From Pseudarthrobacter sp. NIBRBAC000502772 (GTDB taxonomy: Bacteria; Actinomycetota; Actinomycetes; Actinomycetales; Micrococcaceae), in the NCBI RefSeq assembly GCF_006517235.1, contig NZ_CP041188.1, positions 2,418,001-2,482,000 of the forward strand: 64,000 bases of DNA, read 5' to 3'. The notes beneath the pieces were generated by a model. It worked only from the letters and a program-made list of their open reading frames with translations, did no database searches and was not told the DNA's origin. Shown here in pieces: positions 1-10,000 of the stretch. Every line of letters begins with the position of its first letter. The first letter of the stretch is position 1. Made by a program: the position numbers and the translations under genes.

Positions 1-321
1 ACCCTTGGCAGAGGGATTCAGATGAGCTTCCCAGCGCCCGGTTCGGGCGCTTCGTACATTCGGAAAAGTTCGCCGGTCACCATTCCATCTTGCCTGCACG
101 GACCGACGATGGAACAGTCTGTTCCGGTCTACGCCGGTGTTTCCTTGGTGCCTTCGAGCCCGCAGATGAGCCTGGTGTTGGAAGACTTCCACGGGTTTCG
201 TGGATTGTTGCTTCGAGCACGAGCGTCAGACTCCAAATTTGCCCTGTCTTCCCCAGAACAGCACCAAGGGCTTCGGCGGCGTGGGTCGCTGCAGCCGTCG
301 CTGCTCGCAAAGGAGAAGGAC

Positions 322-1070
322 ATGGAAGTGCTGCACTATCGGTGCTCGGGGATGGACATCAGCAAACGGGACGCGAAAGTCTGTGTGCGCGTCCCGGGCG
401 CCAGACAAAACACGTTTACAAAGGTCATCACCGTCACCGGTGCCACGACCCACGACATCCTTGAACTGCGAGACGACCTGGTTGCCGAAGAGGTCACCTT
501 GGTGGTGATGGAGGCGACCAGCGACTACTGGAAACCCTTCTACTACCTACTCGATCCGGTGCTGAACGTGATCCTGGTCAACGCCCGGCACGCGAGAAAT
601 CTCCCCGGTCGCAAAACGGATGTTTCTGACGCCCAGTGGCTTGCCGAACTCGGCGCCCACGGTCTCGTCAGGGCCTCCTTCGTGCGGGAACATATCCGTC
701 AGCTACGTGACCTCACCAGGTCCCGAACCATCTTCGTCGCCGAGACAAGCCGAGAGATTCAACGCGTCGAGAAACTGCTCGAAGACGCCAACATCAAAAT
801 CTCATCCGTCGCGACACGCACACTCGGCGTTTCCGGCCGGGCCATGCTTGAAGCCCTCATCGCCGGCGCACGTGACCCACTGCTATTGGCAGATCTTGCC
901 CGTGGACGGCTCAAAAATAGAACAGCCCACAGCTCGCTGAAGCCCTCGATGGCCGGTTCAACGACCGCCACGCCTACGCAGCATAGATACACCTGGACCA
1001 TATCGATTCGCTCAACCAGCGGATCATCAGCCTCAGCGACCGCATCGATAATCGACGAACGGCTGGGAGG
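322..1070 (+). pseudogene. IS110-family transposase remnant (N-terminal half)
   Basis: This is the N-terminal part of an IS110-type DEDD transposase. The start follows an AAGGAGAAGGA ribosome site. Visible motifs are GMDISK (first acidic residue), VVMEATSDYW and KTDVSDAQWLAEL. After residue ~200 the homology jumps frame (near 920-945), continues as QLAEALDGRFNDRHAYAA, meets an in-frame TAG, and stops near 1060-1070 where the next gene's ribosome site begins. The C-terminal serine domain typical of the family is missing. Frame jump, stop and truncation make it non-functional. Confidence 0.8.
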
Positions 1071-1072
1071 TG

Positions 1073-2264
1073 GTGACAACGACGGCGCTACGTAGAGTCG
1101 TTCTTGGTCCGGCATCGGCGGCTGTTACCGGGGGAGTAGCAGCATCACTGGGTGCCGCATACTTTGCGCGGCAGGTGGTCGTGCCCAAGAGTACTTGAAG
1201 AGAGGATCTTCCTATCCGGAGGGTCTTTAGAGGCGCTGATATGTCGCTGTTGATCGAACTGCCCGCGACACGGCAGACAACGGCACCAGGCCGCTACAGC
1301 CTATGGTTTGCCAATGGCTCCGGCCATGCCTGCATTGGTCCGGTGACAGGAACGAATGGCACCGCGGGCACAGTTACGCGGGTAGTCGAACGAGTCGACG
1401 CCGGTTATCTGACGGCGGCAAGGTCTGGAATCTGGAGTGGGTACGTATTCTCCAGCCCTGACCAGCTTGGACTTCCATATACCGACGTTCAAATTCCTGT
1501 GGAGAACGGCGTCGCTCCGGCATGGAGGTTTGAACCCGCCAACAACTCGACTGCTTTTGGTGCCTGGGCAATACATGTCCACGGCATGGGAGGAACAAGA
1601 GCCGGAGCTCTTCGTGGTGTCCCAGTTGCCACTCGTCTGAGTTTCACACCTTTAGTTGTCACGTTTCGGAATGACGGCGAGGCGACTGCCTCAGCTGACG
1701 ACCGGCACATGCTGGGACAATCCGAATGGCTCGATGTCGAGGCCGCGTTAAAGTTCGCCATCGCCGAAGGCGCCCAGCGCATTGTGTTGTTCGGCTGGTC
1801 ACTGGGTGGATCCATTGCTCTCCGACTGGCCGACCTATCGGACTTCGGTGGCAATATTTCGGGGCTTGTTCTCGCTGCTCCAGTCCTTGACTGGACGAAG
1901 ACGTTGAGGTCAAACGCCTGCGCAAGCGGACTTCCAGGCCCGATCGCGTCGTTTGGGTTTGCGCATCATGCAGGCCGAGGGATTCCGGTGGGTGACAGGT
2001 CTTGCTGAACCGCTGGATTTTCGGTCGTTGGATTGGGTGGGGCGGGCTTCTGAGCTCAGGAAGCCGATACTCCTGTTGCACGGAAAGGAGGACCGCTCAA
2101 CGCCGTTCAAGGTCTCTCAGCTCCCAGCCAACCACCGCCCGGACTTGATTCAACTCGTCCCTTTCCACGTCCAGGGACATTCGCAGGAATGGAATGTCGA
2201 TGTCGAGGCGTGGGAAGACGCGGTCACGGAGTGGATCTTGGGGCGAGGTTGGGCTGTTGGCTGA
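1073..2264 (+). pseudogene. Alpha/beta hydrolase, broken by a stop and a frameshift
   Basis: The family is a secreted or membrane-anchored alpha/beta hydrolase. The probable start is a GTG at 1073 behind GGGAGGTG, giving an N-terminal hydrophobic stretch rich in Ala, Val and Gly. A TGA at 1196-1198 interrupts the frame, which then continues from 1199. The nucleophile elbow GWSLGG and an oxyanion-type HVHGMGG stretch are present. Near 1952-1957 (TTTGGGTTT) a single-base shift moves the C-terminal part, with LLHGKEDRSTPF and the late His region, into another frame ending at 2264. A shorter ORF from ATG 1241 could give an incomplete 255-residue product. A sequencing error could explain the frameshift but not easily both lesions. 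Confidence 0.75.
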
Positions 2265-2411
2265 CGTTGGTGGGGCACTCGAAGGACTGGAAGGCGCTTA
2301 TTGCACCGGTTCAGAATCATGATCTGGCTTAGCTCCGGGATCTGTCTCGCACGCTTCAATGGTTCGCCCCGGTAATCTCAGTCGCGAGCGCTTTTGCATG
2401 CGGGTTTCGCG

Positions 2412-3191
2412 CTATGTCCTGCGATTGAGAAATGAATCGATCAACGCTCCGGCCTCGTTGGAGGCGGCCGCGGTTGCGATGGTTGCAGCCTCAAGATCCA
2501 AGTGCTCGATGAGAGTGTTGCTCACGCTCGCTCGCAGGAGCCCGCGGGTCTGGCCAAGAGCCGTCGGCGCCTTGGTGGCGAGTCTTGTAGCGAGTGCGCT
2601 GCCTGCCGTCTCGACCTGGTCGTCGTCCACCACCGAACTGATCAGTCCCCAGTTCAGGGCCTCCGTGGCATCGAGTGCCTGGTTGGTAAGCGCGAGCTGT
2701 TGGGCGCGGCGGAGGCCGATGACTTGAGGCAGCAGCCAGGAGGTGCCGCAGTCGGGTGTCAATCCGACGCCCGAGTATGCGACCAGGAATTTGGCTGATC
2801 TGCCTGCTATGACCAGGTCGGAGACGAGCGTGAGTGCGAGGCCGGCTCCTGCGGCGGCGCCGCTGACGGCGCTGACGATCGGTAGCTGTAGCGCCGCGAA
2901 CACCCGGATTGCGCGATGGGCTGCACCGGCGAGCTCGGCAAGGAATTCGCCGCGGTCCGTGGCGTTGGCCATCGCAGCAACGTCGCCGCCGACGCAAAAG
3001 GCCGAACCCGTGCCGGTGATCAGGACAGATCGGATGTCGTCCCGCCCAGCGATGTGCTCGGCTACCTCGGCAAGGAGTCGCGCCGCGTCCAAATTCAGCG
3101 CATTGCCACTCTGTGGACGGTTCAGCCGGATGTGGCCTACGCCGTCAGCTACGTCCAAGTGCACGGGATCTATGTCTTTATTGAGAATCAT
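2412..3191 (-). CDS. PaaG-like enoyl-CoA hydratase/isomerase (crotonase fold)
   Basis: A 259-residue cytosolic crotonase-superfamily protein acting on acyl-CoA thioesters. The first oxyanion-hole region is FCVGGD (residues 65-70) and the second is GAAAGAGLAL. The usual Glu of hydratases is not present in the GVGLTPDCG segment; Asp147 follows Pro, as in PaaG-type isomerases where an Asp is the catalytic acid/base. Isomerisation of an enoyl-CoA double bond or epoxide is therefore more likely than simple hydration. The start is supported by GAAGGAG upstream. It is divergent from the MaoC gene at 3417 across a 225-bp region that probably carries both promoters. Substrate unknown. Confidence 0.85.
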   Translation of the reverse strand: MILNKDIDPVHLDVADGVGHIRLNRPQSGNALNLDAARLLAEVAEHIAGRDDIRSVLITGTGSAFCVGGDVAAMANATDRGEFLAELAGAAHRAIRVFAALQLPIVSAVSGAAAGAGLALTLVSDLVIAGRSAKFLVAYSGVGLTPDCGTSWLLPQVIGLRRAQQLALTNQALDATEALNWGLISSVVDDDQVETAGSALATRLATKAPTALGQTRGLLRASVSNTLIEHLDLEAATIATAAASNEAGALIDSFLNRRT

Positions 3192-3416
3192 CTCGAACTC
3201 CTTCGAAAGGTTAGCTCACTTTTGTAAATCTCTATTAGGTTTTCAGGTGGGCATGGTTCTGGTTAGCGAGTACGCTGAACGGGTTAGGTCTGTCGTAATC
3301 TTACCCTCTAAAACATTGATGAAGGAGGGACTCGCCCAGATGGTTCCTTTGATCGAGTGTTGCGCTCTGCTGGCATGATGCGAATTCGGATTAGTCTAGG
3401 AAGTTGAGGTGCTCAG

Positions 3417-4283
3417 ATGCTTGACGAAGTAGGCATTGGTGTCGAGATCGACGGTGGAACGGCGGCGTGGAGTGCGGACGATGCCATACTGTATGCCCTC
3501 GGCATCGGCGCCGGACTGTCTTCCATCGATGAGCTCCGCTTCGTGACTGAGAACAGTGCGGGGGTTGGGCAGGAGGTCGTGCCCGGCTTCGCGCTCGTAG
3601 CAGCAGGCGGATTTCCCCTGCATGTTCTCCCCCTGGTGCCGCTCAACCGCGTACTTCATGCCTCACAGCGGATGGAGATGCATTCGGTAATGCCGACCGT
3701 CGGGCGGGCCCGTATCACGCACGTCGTCCGGATGATTGAGGACGCTGGTGACGACGCGTTTGTGACGGTCGAGACGAAACTGACGCATGAGCCCGATAAA
3801 CGCCTGATTAGCACAATCACCGGCACCGCTTTTATCCGGGGTGCCGCCGGGCAAGGAGTTCCCCGGCAACGTATCCCGTCGGCCGGTACACCTGACCGGC
3901 CAGCTGATTGGGTTGTGGTGGCTCCCATTGCAGTGAATCAGGCACTCATCTATCGACTGAGCGGGGATCGGAATCCGTTGCACTCGGACCCGGCAGCAGC
4001 GAGGGACGCTGGATTCCCCTCGCCCATAGTTCATGGCCTGTGCAGTTTCGGTTTCGCCGCCCGCACACTGCTGGCTACTGTGGTGCGGGGTGATACGGCC
4101 CGGTTCGGCGTGATCGAATCGCGCTTTGCCTCCGTACTCATGCCGGGGGAGTCCCTTAGTTTCTCGATCTGGGCGACGGAGGATGGTGCGGTCTTTGAAG
4201 CGCACGCAGGGGAGCGACTGGTGCTGGGCCGTGGCGTCTTCACGTTGCGCGGATGCACTGGCGACTCTCGGGCGGACACGTAG
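3417..4283 (+). CDS. MaoC-type double hot-dog (R)-enoyl-CoA hydratase
   Basis: A 288-residue protein with an N-terminal MaoC_dehydrat_N-like half and a C-terminal hydratase-2 half. The catalytic hydratase-2 motif is YRLSGDRNPLHSDP with Asp184, Asn186 and His189, followed by the conserved HG segment of IVHGLCSFGFAA. The family hydrates trans-2-enoyl-CoA to (3R)-hydroxyacyl-CoA. An (R)-specific partner dehydrogenase could be the SDR at 12625-13509. The ribosome site is weak (GTTGAGGT). An IS481-type element lies 87 bp downstream and separates it from the ketosynthase. Function confident, substrate unknown. Confidence 0.88.
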   Translation: MLDEVGIGVEIDGGTAAWSADDAILYALGIGAGLSSIDELRFVTENSAGVGQEVVPGFALVAAGGFPLHVLPLVPLNRVLHASQRMEMHSVMPTVGRARITHVVRMIEDAGDDAFVTVETKLTHEPDKRLISTITGTAFIRGAAGQGVPRQRIPSAGTPDRPADWVVVAPIAVNQALIYRLSGDRNPLHSDPAAARDAGFPSPIVHGLCSFGFAARTLLATVVRGDTARFGVIESRFASVLMPGESLSFSIWATEDGAVFEAHAGERLVLGRGVFTLRGCTGDSRADT

Positions 4284-4370
4284 CCCACTGTTGACAGACC
4301 TGCGTCCGGGCTGGCCGTAATCCGATGGAGAATTAGGCGGTCTGCTCTCTGACAGAACAGAGACGGCCCC

Positions 4371-4382
4371 GGTGTATTGACC
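4371..4382 (+). repeat. IS481-like terminal inverted repeat, left
   Basis: GGTGTATTGACC, the exact reverse complement of the right end at 5434-5445. Read on the minus strand this is also the end of the transposase frame (GQYT), which runs out of the element without a stop codon. Confidence 0.85.
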
Positions 4383-5336
4383 TGAGAGGTTAGTGACGCG
4401 GCTGGCCGGTGGCTGACCTTTGAGTGAGGTGTGGCTTCGGTGATGATTGTAGTGATGGAGCCAGTCGGTGAAAGCGGCAACACGCTCGCTCTCTGATGCG
4501 TAAGGTATGGCGTAGGCCCATTCATCGAGCATGGTGCGGTTGTAGCGCTCGACTTTGCCGTTGGTCTGGGGCCTGTATGGGCGGGTTCGCTTTGCTTGAT
4601 GTCCGGGCCCAGGGCGTCTTTGAAAGCGTAGGAGCGGTAGCATGACCCGTTGTCCGTCAACACACGTTTGACCACGACTCCGCAGGATTCGAAGTAGGCG
4701 TTGGCGCGTTCCCAGAAGCCGGCTGCGGTTTCCTTCTTCTCATCGGTCAGGATCTCGGTGTAGGCGAGCCTGGAGTGGTCATCGACGGCGTTGTGCAGGA
4801 AGGCGTAGCCCGGCCGCCGGTTCGGCGCGGTGCCGGCCTTGTTCCGGTTTCCGGCCGCCCTGCCAAGGCTCCGGTGACCGCCGCCGTCCGGGATGCGCCC
4901 GAGTTTCTTAATGTCGACGTGGACCAGGTCCCCGGGGCTGTCGTGCTCGTAGCGGCGGATCACCCTGCCCGTGGCGCGGTCCAACCAGGACAGCCTGGCC
5001 AGCCCGTACCTGGAGAGGACCCGGTGGACAGTGGACGGGTGGATACCCAACAGATACCCGATCCGGGCCGGTCCCCACCGGCGGTTGACCCGGATCGCGA
5101 TGATCCGCCGCTCCCGCCGCAGGGACGTCCGCTTCGGGGAGCTTACCGGCCTGCTGGGTCGATCAGCCATCCCGGGCTCACCGAGCTCCCGGTAACGGCC
5201 AGCCCACCGTGCGGCGGTCGTCACGGAGACCTGGAACCGCTCAGCCGCCCGGCGCAACGGCCATTCGTCCTCAACCAATGCACCGGGCCAGCCGGAGCCT
5301 GCCCTTCGGCGTCAGGACCGCATTAGCATGGGACAT
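4371..5336 (-). pseudogene. IS481-family transposase with two frameshifts
   Basis: The start ATG at 5336 lies behind AAGGAGG and opens as MSHANAVLTPKGRLRLAR, a typical IS481 N-terminus. A one-base shift near 5277 puts the rest (VEDEWPLRRAAERFQVS, the helix-turn-helix) in another frame. The DDE integrase core is visible (HVDIKKLGRIPDGGGHR, DDHSRLAYTE, LTDNGSCYRS). A second shift near 4598 separates it from RPYRPQTNGKVERYNRT and NHHRSHTSLKGQPP, which contains the last catalytic Glu. Both shifts must be suppressed to give an active enzyme, so it is read as dead. Confidence 0.82.
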
Positions 5337-5433
5337 TGAAGACCTCCTTGTGGACTGGACTCTAGACAAGCCCCACTCCACTCGGAGGTCTTCTTTTTGT
5401 CACCTAACCACGCCGCATGTTCCTAACGTCCGT

Positions 5434-5445
5434 GGTCAATACACC
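5434..5445 (-). repeat. IS481-like terminal inverted repeat, right
   Basis: GGTCAATACACC, the exact reverse complement of the left end. It is followed immediately by TAG. Confidence 0.85.
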
Positions 5446-5486
5446 TAGGCGACACGAGGTCGCCTTGGGGCCGTCTCTTGTGGGGA

Positions 5487-6749
5487 TCAGCTCTGCGATT
5501 CGCGGCTCACTACGAGTGAGGCGTTCTGGCCACCAAAGCCGAAAGCGTTCACCTGGATCCAGTCGATGTCGCGGGCCTTCGGCTTGTCGAGCACAAGGTC
5601 AAACTTGATCGCCGGGTCGGGAACGGTGGTGCCGCCCGTATGCATGACTTCGCCGCGGCGCAGACCTTCCAGCGCAGTGGCGAGGGCTATCGCCCCGGCA
5701 GCCCCTGTCGGGTGACCGAGGGTTCCCTTGACGGACATGACCGACACTTCGCCGGCGCGGTCGCCGAACAGGTCGTTGATGGCGTGGATCTCGGCGACAT
5801 CACCTTTCGCGGTGCCGGTGCCGTGGGCTGCGACGACATCGATCTGGTCGGCATCGGCACCGGCCTCGCGCAGCGCAACTTCCATTGCGAGTCGCTCCCA
5901 CTGCCCGGAGGGGTCTGGCGTCGATGGGTGGTAGGCATCCGACAGCGTGCCCCAGCCCTGAACCCAGGCGTGTGCCTCGGCTCCGCGGGCCCGTGCGTGT
6001 TCTTCGCTCTCCAGAACGAACATCCCAGCGCCCTCGCCGAACACCATGCCGCCACGGTCAGCGTCGAAGGGCATGCAGGCGCGGCGCGGGTCATCGGTCT
6101 TTGCCCCCATTCCGAAGTTGCTGCGTGAGTAGGCACTCGCCGGTACGAAGCCGTCCTCCCAGACGCGCCATCCGAGACCGCCCTCGGTTCCACCGACCAG
6201 TGCCACATCAACCTGGCCTGACGCGATCAGCCGCGCCCCGGTGCCGATGGCATCGAGGGACGATGCACAGGCTGTACTGATGGTGAGGCACGGACCGTGC
6301 AGCCCCCAGTTCATGGCAATCTGCGATGCCGCGAGGTTGGGCCAGACGCGAATCTGGTACTTTCCCGATGCAGAGTCGCGGCCTCCGCGGTCGACGTCGA
6401 ACTGTGCTCGCTCCATGCTCTGGGTGCCGTTCTTCGACGTGCCGATCACGATCGCCGTCCGCAGCGGATCGAGGGTTTCGATGCCAGAGTTCTTCAGGGC
6501 GTCGGTAATCGCTGCTCCTGCGTTTTGGGCGAAGGGGTCGATGCCCTCAAGTTTACGGCCCTGCATCCACTCCGGTGGTACAAGGTCCGTGACCGGGGCC
6601 CACCACTCCGTTCGGTCCGGGTCGCCCACTGTCCACGGCACTTCGCGGATTGCGACTTCGTCCAGCGCGAGCCGGTCGTACAGTTCGGCGGGCGAATGCC
6701 CGAGGGCGGAAACTACTCCGATACCTGTAATTGCAACGTTAAGTCCCAT
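5487..6749 (-). CDS. FabF-like beta-ketoacyl synthase, stand-alone
   Basis: A 420-residue KAS I/II-type thiolase-fold enzyme that performs decarboxylative Claisen condensation. The Cys-His-His triad is complete: Cys161 in STACASS, His309 in AAHGTGT, His346 in KGTLGHPTGAAG, with Lys341 beside it. The start MGLNVAITGIG was chosen because AAAGGAG precedes it; an upstream in-frame extension lacks a ribosome site. It is divergent from the giant carboxylase and shares a 258-bp promoter region with it. No acyl carrier protein, malonyl transferase or other fatty-acid synthase gene is nearby, so it may work on a CoA ester or borrow the housekeeping ACP. Pairing with a carboxylase that could make the malonyl-type extender is suggestive, but this is inference. 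Confidence 0.88.
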   Translation of the reverse strand: MGLNVAITGIGVVSALGHSPAELYDRLALDEVAIREVPWTVGDPDRTEWWAPVTDLVPPEWMQGRKLEGIDPFAQNAGAAITDALKNSGIETLDPLRTAIVIGTSKNGTQSMERAQFDVDRGGRDSASGKYQIRVWPNLAASQIAMNWGLHGPCLTISTACASSLDAIGTGARLIASGQVDVALVGGTEGGLGWRVWEDGFVPASAYSRSNFGMGAKTDDPRRACMPFDADRGGMVFGEGAGMFVLESEEHARARGAEAHAWVQGWGTLSDAYHPSTPDPSGQWERLAMEVALREAGADADQIDVVAAHGTGTAKGDVAEIHAINDLFGDRAGEVSVMSVKGTLGHPTGAAGAIALATALEGLRRGEVMHTGGTTVPDPAIKFDLVLDKPKARDIDWIQVNAFGFGGQNASLVVSRESQS

Positions 6750-7007
6750 ATCTCCCACTCCTTTGGTGAACATCGCGGTCGGTTTCCTGCCAGTCAATCC
6801 CGCTGGATGAAGACAGGAAGGCACCGCCTATTCGTGCTAAAGATAGCCTAAAATCTGAAGATGTCAAAAAGTTTTGGCACCTATGGATGCGGTGGCCGCT
6901 CGGCAGATGCTCCTCATCGACAGGGGACAAGAAAATCGCGCACAGCGAAATTTTTGGTTAGTATGTTGAGAAAAGTGGTCAATGCTGACCACGGAAGGGG
7001 AGACGAA

Positions 7008-10000
7008 ATGGCTGACCAGTTGAGAGTCGCGATCGTGAACCGTGGGGAGCCTGCGGTGCGTTTTCTACAAACCGCAGCCGAGCTGTGCGGGAACGGCGAT
7101 ATTGATGTGCACGCAATCGCCTTGTACACGCGCGCTGACCGCGGCGCACTGTTTGTGCGGCTCGCCGATGAAGGGGTCGATCTTGATGCCTACCCCCCGG
7201 CAGACGCCGTCGCCGCAAAGAAGTCTGCCTATCTTGACTATGACAGGCTCCTCGCCGCCCTCGAAGCCTGCCGTGCCGATGCGGTCTGGGTCGGCTGGGG
7301 ATTCGTCGCCGAAGATCCCCTCTTTGCCGCCGCCTGTGAGGCCCGCGGGATCATCTACATCGGGCCGTCTTCTGCCTCCATGGCGCGTCTGTCCGACAAA
7401 ATCGAGGCCAAGCAGTTGGCAGAGAAAGCCGGTGTTCCGGTCGCCCCGTGGAGCGGGGGCGCCGTGCAGAGTTACGAGGCGGCCGCGGAACAGGCAGAAC
7501 GAATTGGATTCCCGCTGTTCGTGAAGAGCGCCGCTGGAGGCGGTGGAATGGGAATTCGCGAGGTCGCCGAGGCGTCAGCGCTCGAGGCTGCGTTCGACGA
7601 AGCCCGACGTGAGGCGCTGCGGGCGTTTGGCGACGATCGCGTTTTTCTTGAGAGCCGCGTCGATGCAGGCCGGCACATCGAGGTGCAGATTTTGGCCGAT
7701 AGGTACGGGACCGTGTGGCCGGTTGGTGTACGCGAGTGCAGCATCCAACGGCGACGGCAAAAAGTCGTGGAGGAGTCCGGCTTCAGCGTGCCCGCACCAG
7801 AGCTTCAGCGCGCCGTTGAGGCCCACGCAGTCGCAATCTGCAAGGCGGCTGGCTACGTCAATGCCGGCACGGTCGAGTTCTTGGTCGAACCCGCCACCGG
7901 CGACATATCGTTCATGGAAGTGAACACGCGGCTGCAGGTCGAACACACGGTCACAGAAGAGACCACCGGTCTGGATCTGGTGAGGGAACAGATCATGATC
8001 GCCCTGGGCCATGCCCTGCCCGCAACGCCACCGGTCCGCAACGGCTACGCCATCGAGGTGAGACTGAACGCCGAAGACCCTGACCGTGGCTTCGCGGCAG
8101 CGCCAGGAACTGTTCTGCGCTTCCGAGCGCCCAGGGGAGCAGGGGTCCGCACGGATACAAGCGTCGAGCAGGGTGATGAGATCGCACCCGGTTTCGACTC
8201 GATGATCGCCAAGGTGATCGCCTGGGGTCCTGACCGCACCCGGGCGCTCCAGCGGCTCCGACGTGCCATGGACCAGACAGAGATCCTCGTGCGCGGAGGT
8301 ACGAGCAACCGGGCCTTTTTGAGGGAGGTACTCGCCCATCCGGACGTGCTCAGCGGGGCCGTCCATACCAGGTGGCTCGACGAGAGGCTCGCCGACGGTG
8401 CGCTGATGCCACACCGCAACGGCCAACTCGCGGTCCTCCAATCGGCAATCGAGGAGTACCGGCAGCGGGCCGGAAGGTTGGCCCACAGCTTCCTCAGTTC
8501 TGCCGTGCGCGGGGCTCCGGAGGCTGACTTCTCCCAGCTCTCCTTAGTGGAGCTGGACTACCGCGGTGAGCGCATCAGCGTCGAGGTCCAGCAACTGGCC
8601 CTTGAACGGTACCGCCTCCGCGTCACCGGGATCTGCATTGAAGTCGAAGCAGTGGCCGCCGGCGAGGGCGAGTGGGTGCTCAGGCACGGCGGACGGCACT
8701 TCCGAAGCATTGTCACGCAGGACGATGACGGTTACTGGGTGGACGTTGAAGGCGTGTCACATCGGGTAGGTTCCGGCAACACCGGGGCTATCCGCGCGAC
8801 GTTGCCGGGCATCGTCGTCGCGCTCTCGGCAGAGGAAGGTCAGCTGGTCCAGCAGGGAGACGTGCTGCTCACGATAGAGAGCATGAAGCTGGAATCACAG
8901 GTGATCGCGCCCAGCAGCGGCGTGGTCACAGCTGTCATGGTCTCCCGCGATTCACAGATCGGACTCGGCCAGGAACTCCTCCGCGTCGATTCAGCAGTGG
9001 ACGCCGAAATCGACGCCGGGCTCCCGAAGCGGGCTGCCCTTGACTTCTCGCTGTGGTCCGTCGATGCTCCCGAGCGAACAGCGATCGATGTGGCAATGGG
9101 CCTGGTCCTCGGGTTCGACGGAACCACCGACGAGTTCCATGGCCTGTCGATCAGCCTTGGGCAGGGTGTGGAAAGCGCCACCATTGACGAGCAACTCGAC
9201 TTACTGGGCTGCTTCGCGGACCTGCATGTACTTGCCCCGAAGCACATCTCTCGGCGAAGCACGCAGGAGCACCTTATGGGCTACCTGCGTCGGCGGGAGT
9301 ATGCCGAGCAGGCACTGAGCGAGTCGTTCTTTGCAGCTCTGGGTGCCGCGCTGGCCCACTATGGCATTGACGGGGCGGATGCTGATTGTTCGGCGAAGAA
9401 CCGCGCCTTGCTTCTGATGTACCGTTCGCTGGGCCGGCTGCCCCTCATTACCGACGCGGTAGGAAGCGTCCTCCTGGGCTGGTTGCGCGAATTTGTGCAG
9501 TTCGACAAGTCGCAGCTAGCTCGGCTTGAGCAGGTCCTTGGGAGGCTTGCTGCCGCCGCCGACGGGCACGCCGCGGTGCTCAGCGGCCTCTTGCGTTCGG
9601 TTGGATTCCGGTATTTCTTCCAGGATGTGCTTGAGACTGGCAAACGTGCGCGTCTGGCTCGAGTGGTGGATGGCTTGCGCCGGCAGGCCGACGAGACAGC
9701 CACCGCCGAGCCGGCATCGGCGCTCGAAGCTGAACTGGCCCATGTACCTTGGGAGGACTGGGTTGCGGCGTGGGCCACAGCCGAGGAACCTGCCCATTGG
9801 GATTCCGTGCTTGCACTTATCGTGAGCAGCATGTACCGGGACGAGCGGCCGGTAATCGACGGTGAGTCTATCGCCGAGGGATTCGTGGTCGCACGGACCG
9901 GCGCACAGGGCACGGTCATCGCTGTGGGCGACGACAACGAATCCGACGTTCCCGATAGTGTGCGGGCGGCCGGCGCGTACTTCTCAGCCCTGCAGTCTCC

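Larger units (their letters stand above)
4371..5445 (-). mobile_element. IS481-like insertion sequence (inactive)
   Basis: A ~1.07-kb element bounded by 12-bp perfect inverted ends (GGTGTATTGACC at 4371-4382, GGTCAATACACC at 5434-5445); the similarity continues imperfectly inward (GTTAG at the same offset at both ends). It carries one transposase gene on the minus strand with two frameshifts. No target duplication is seen: GGCCCC flanks the left end and TAGGCG the right, suggesting either loss of a flank or no duplication. It sits between the MaoC gene and the ketosynthase. Confidence 0.85.

Noticed and set aside
3663..4643. 326-residue minus-strand ORF
   Set aside because: Its first part is the frameshifted end of the IS481-type transposase; the remainder is antisense to the MaoC gene.
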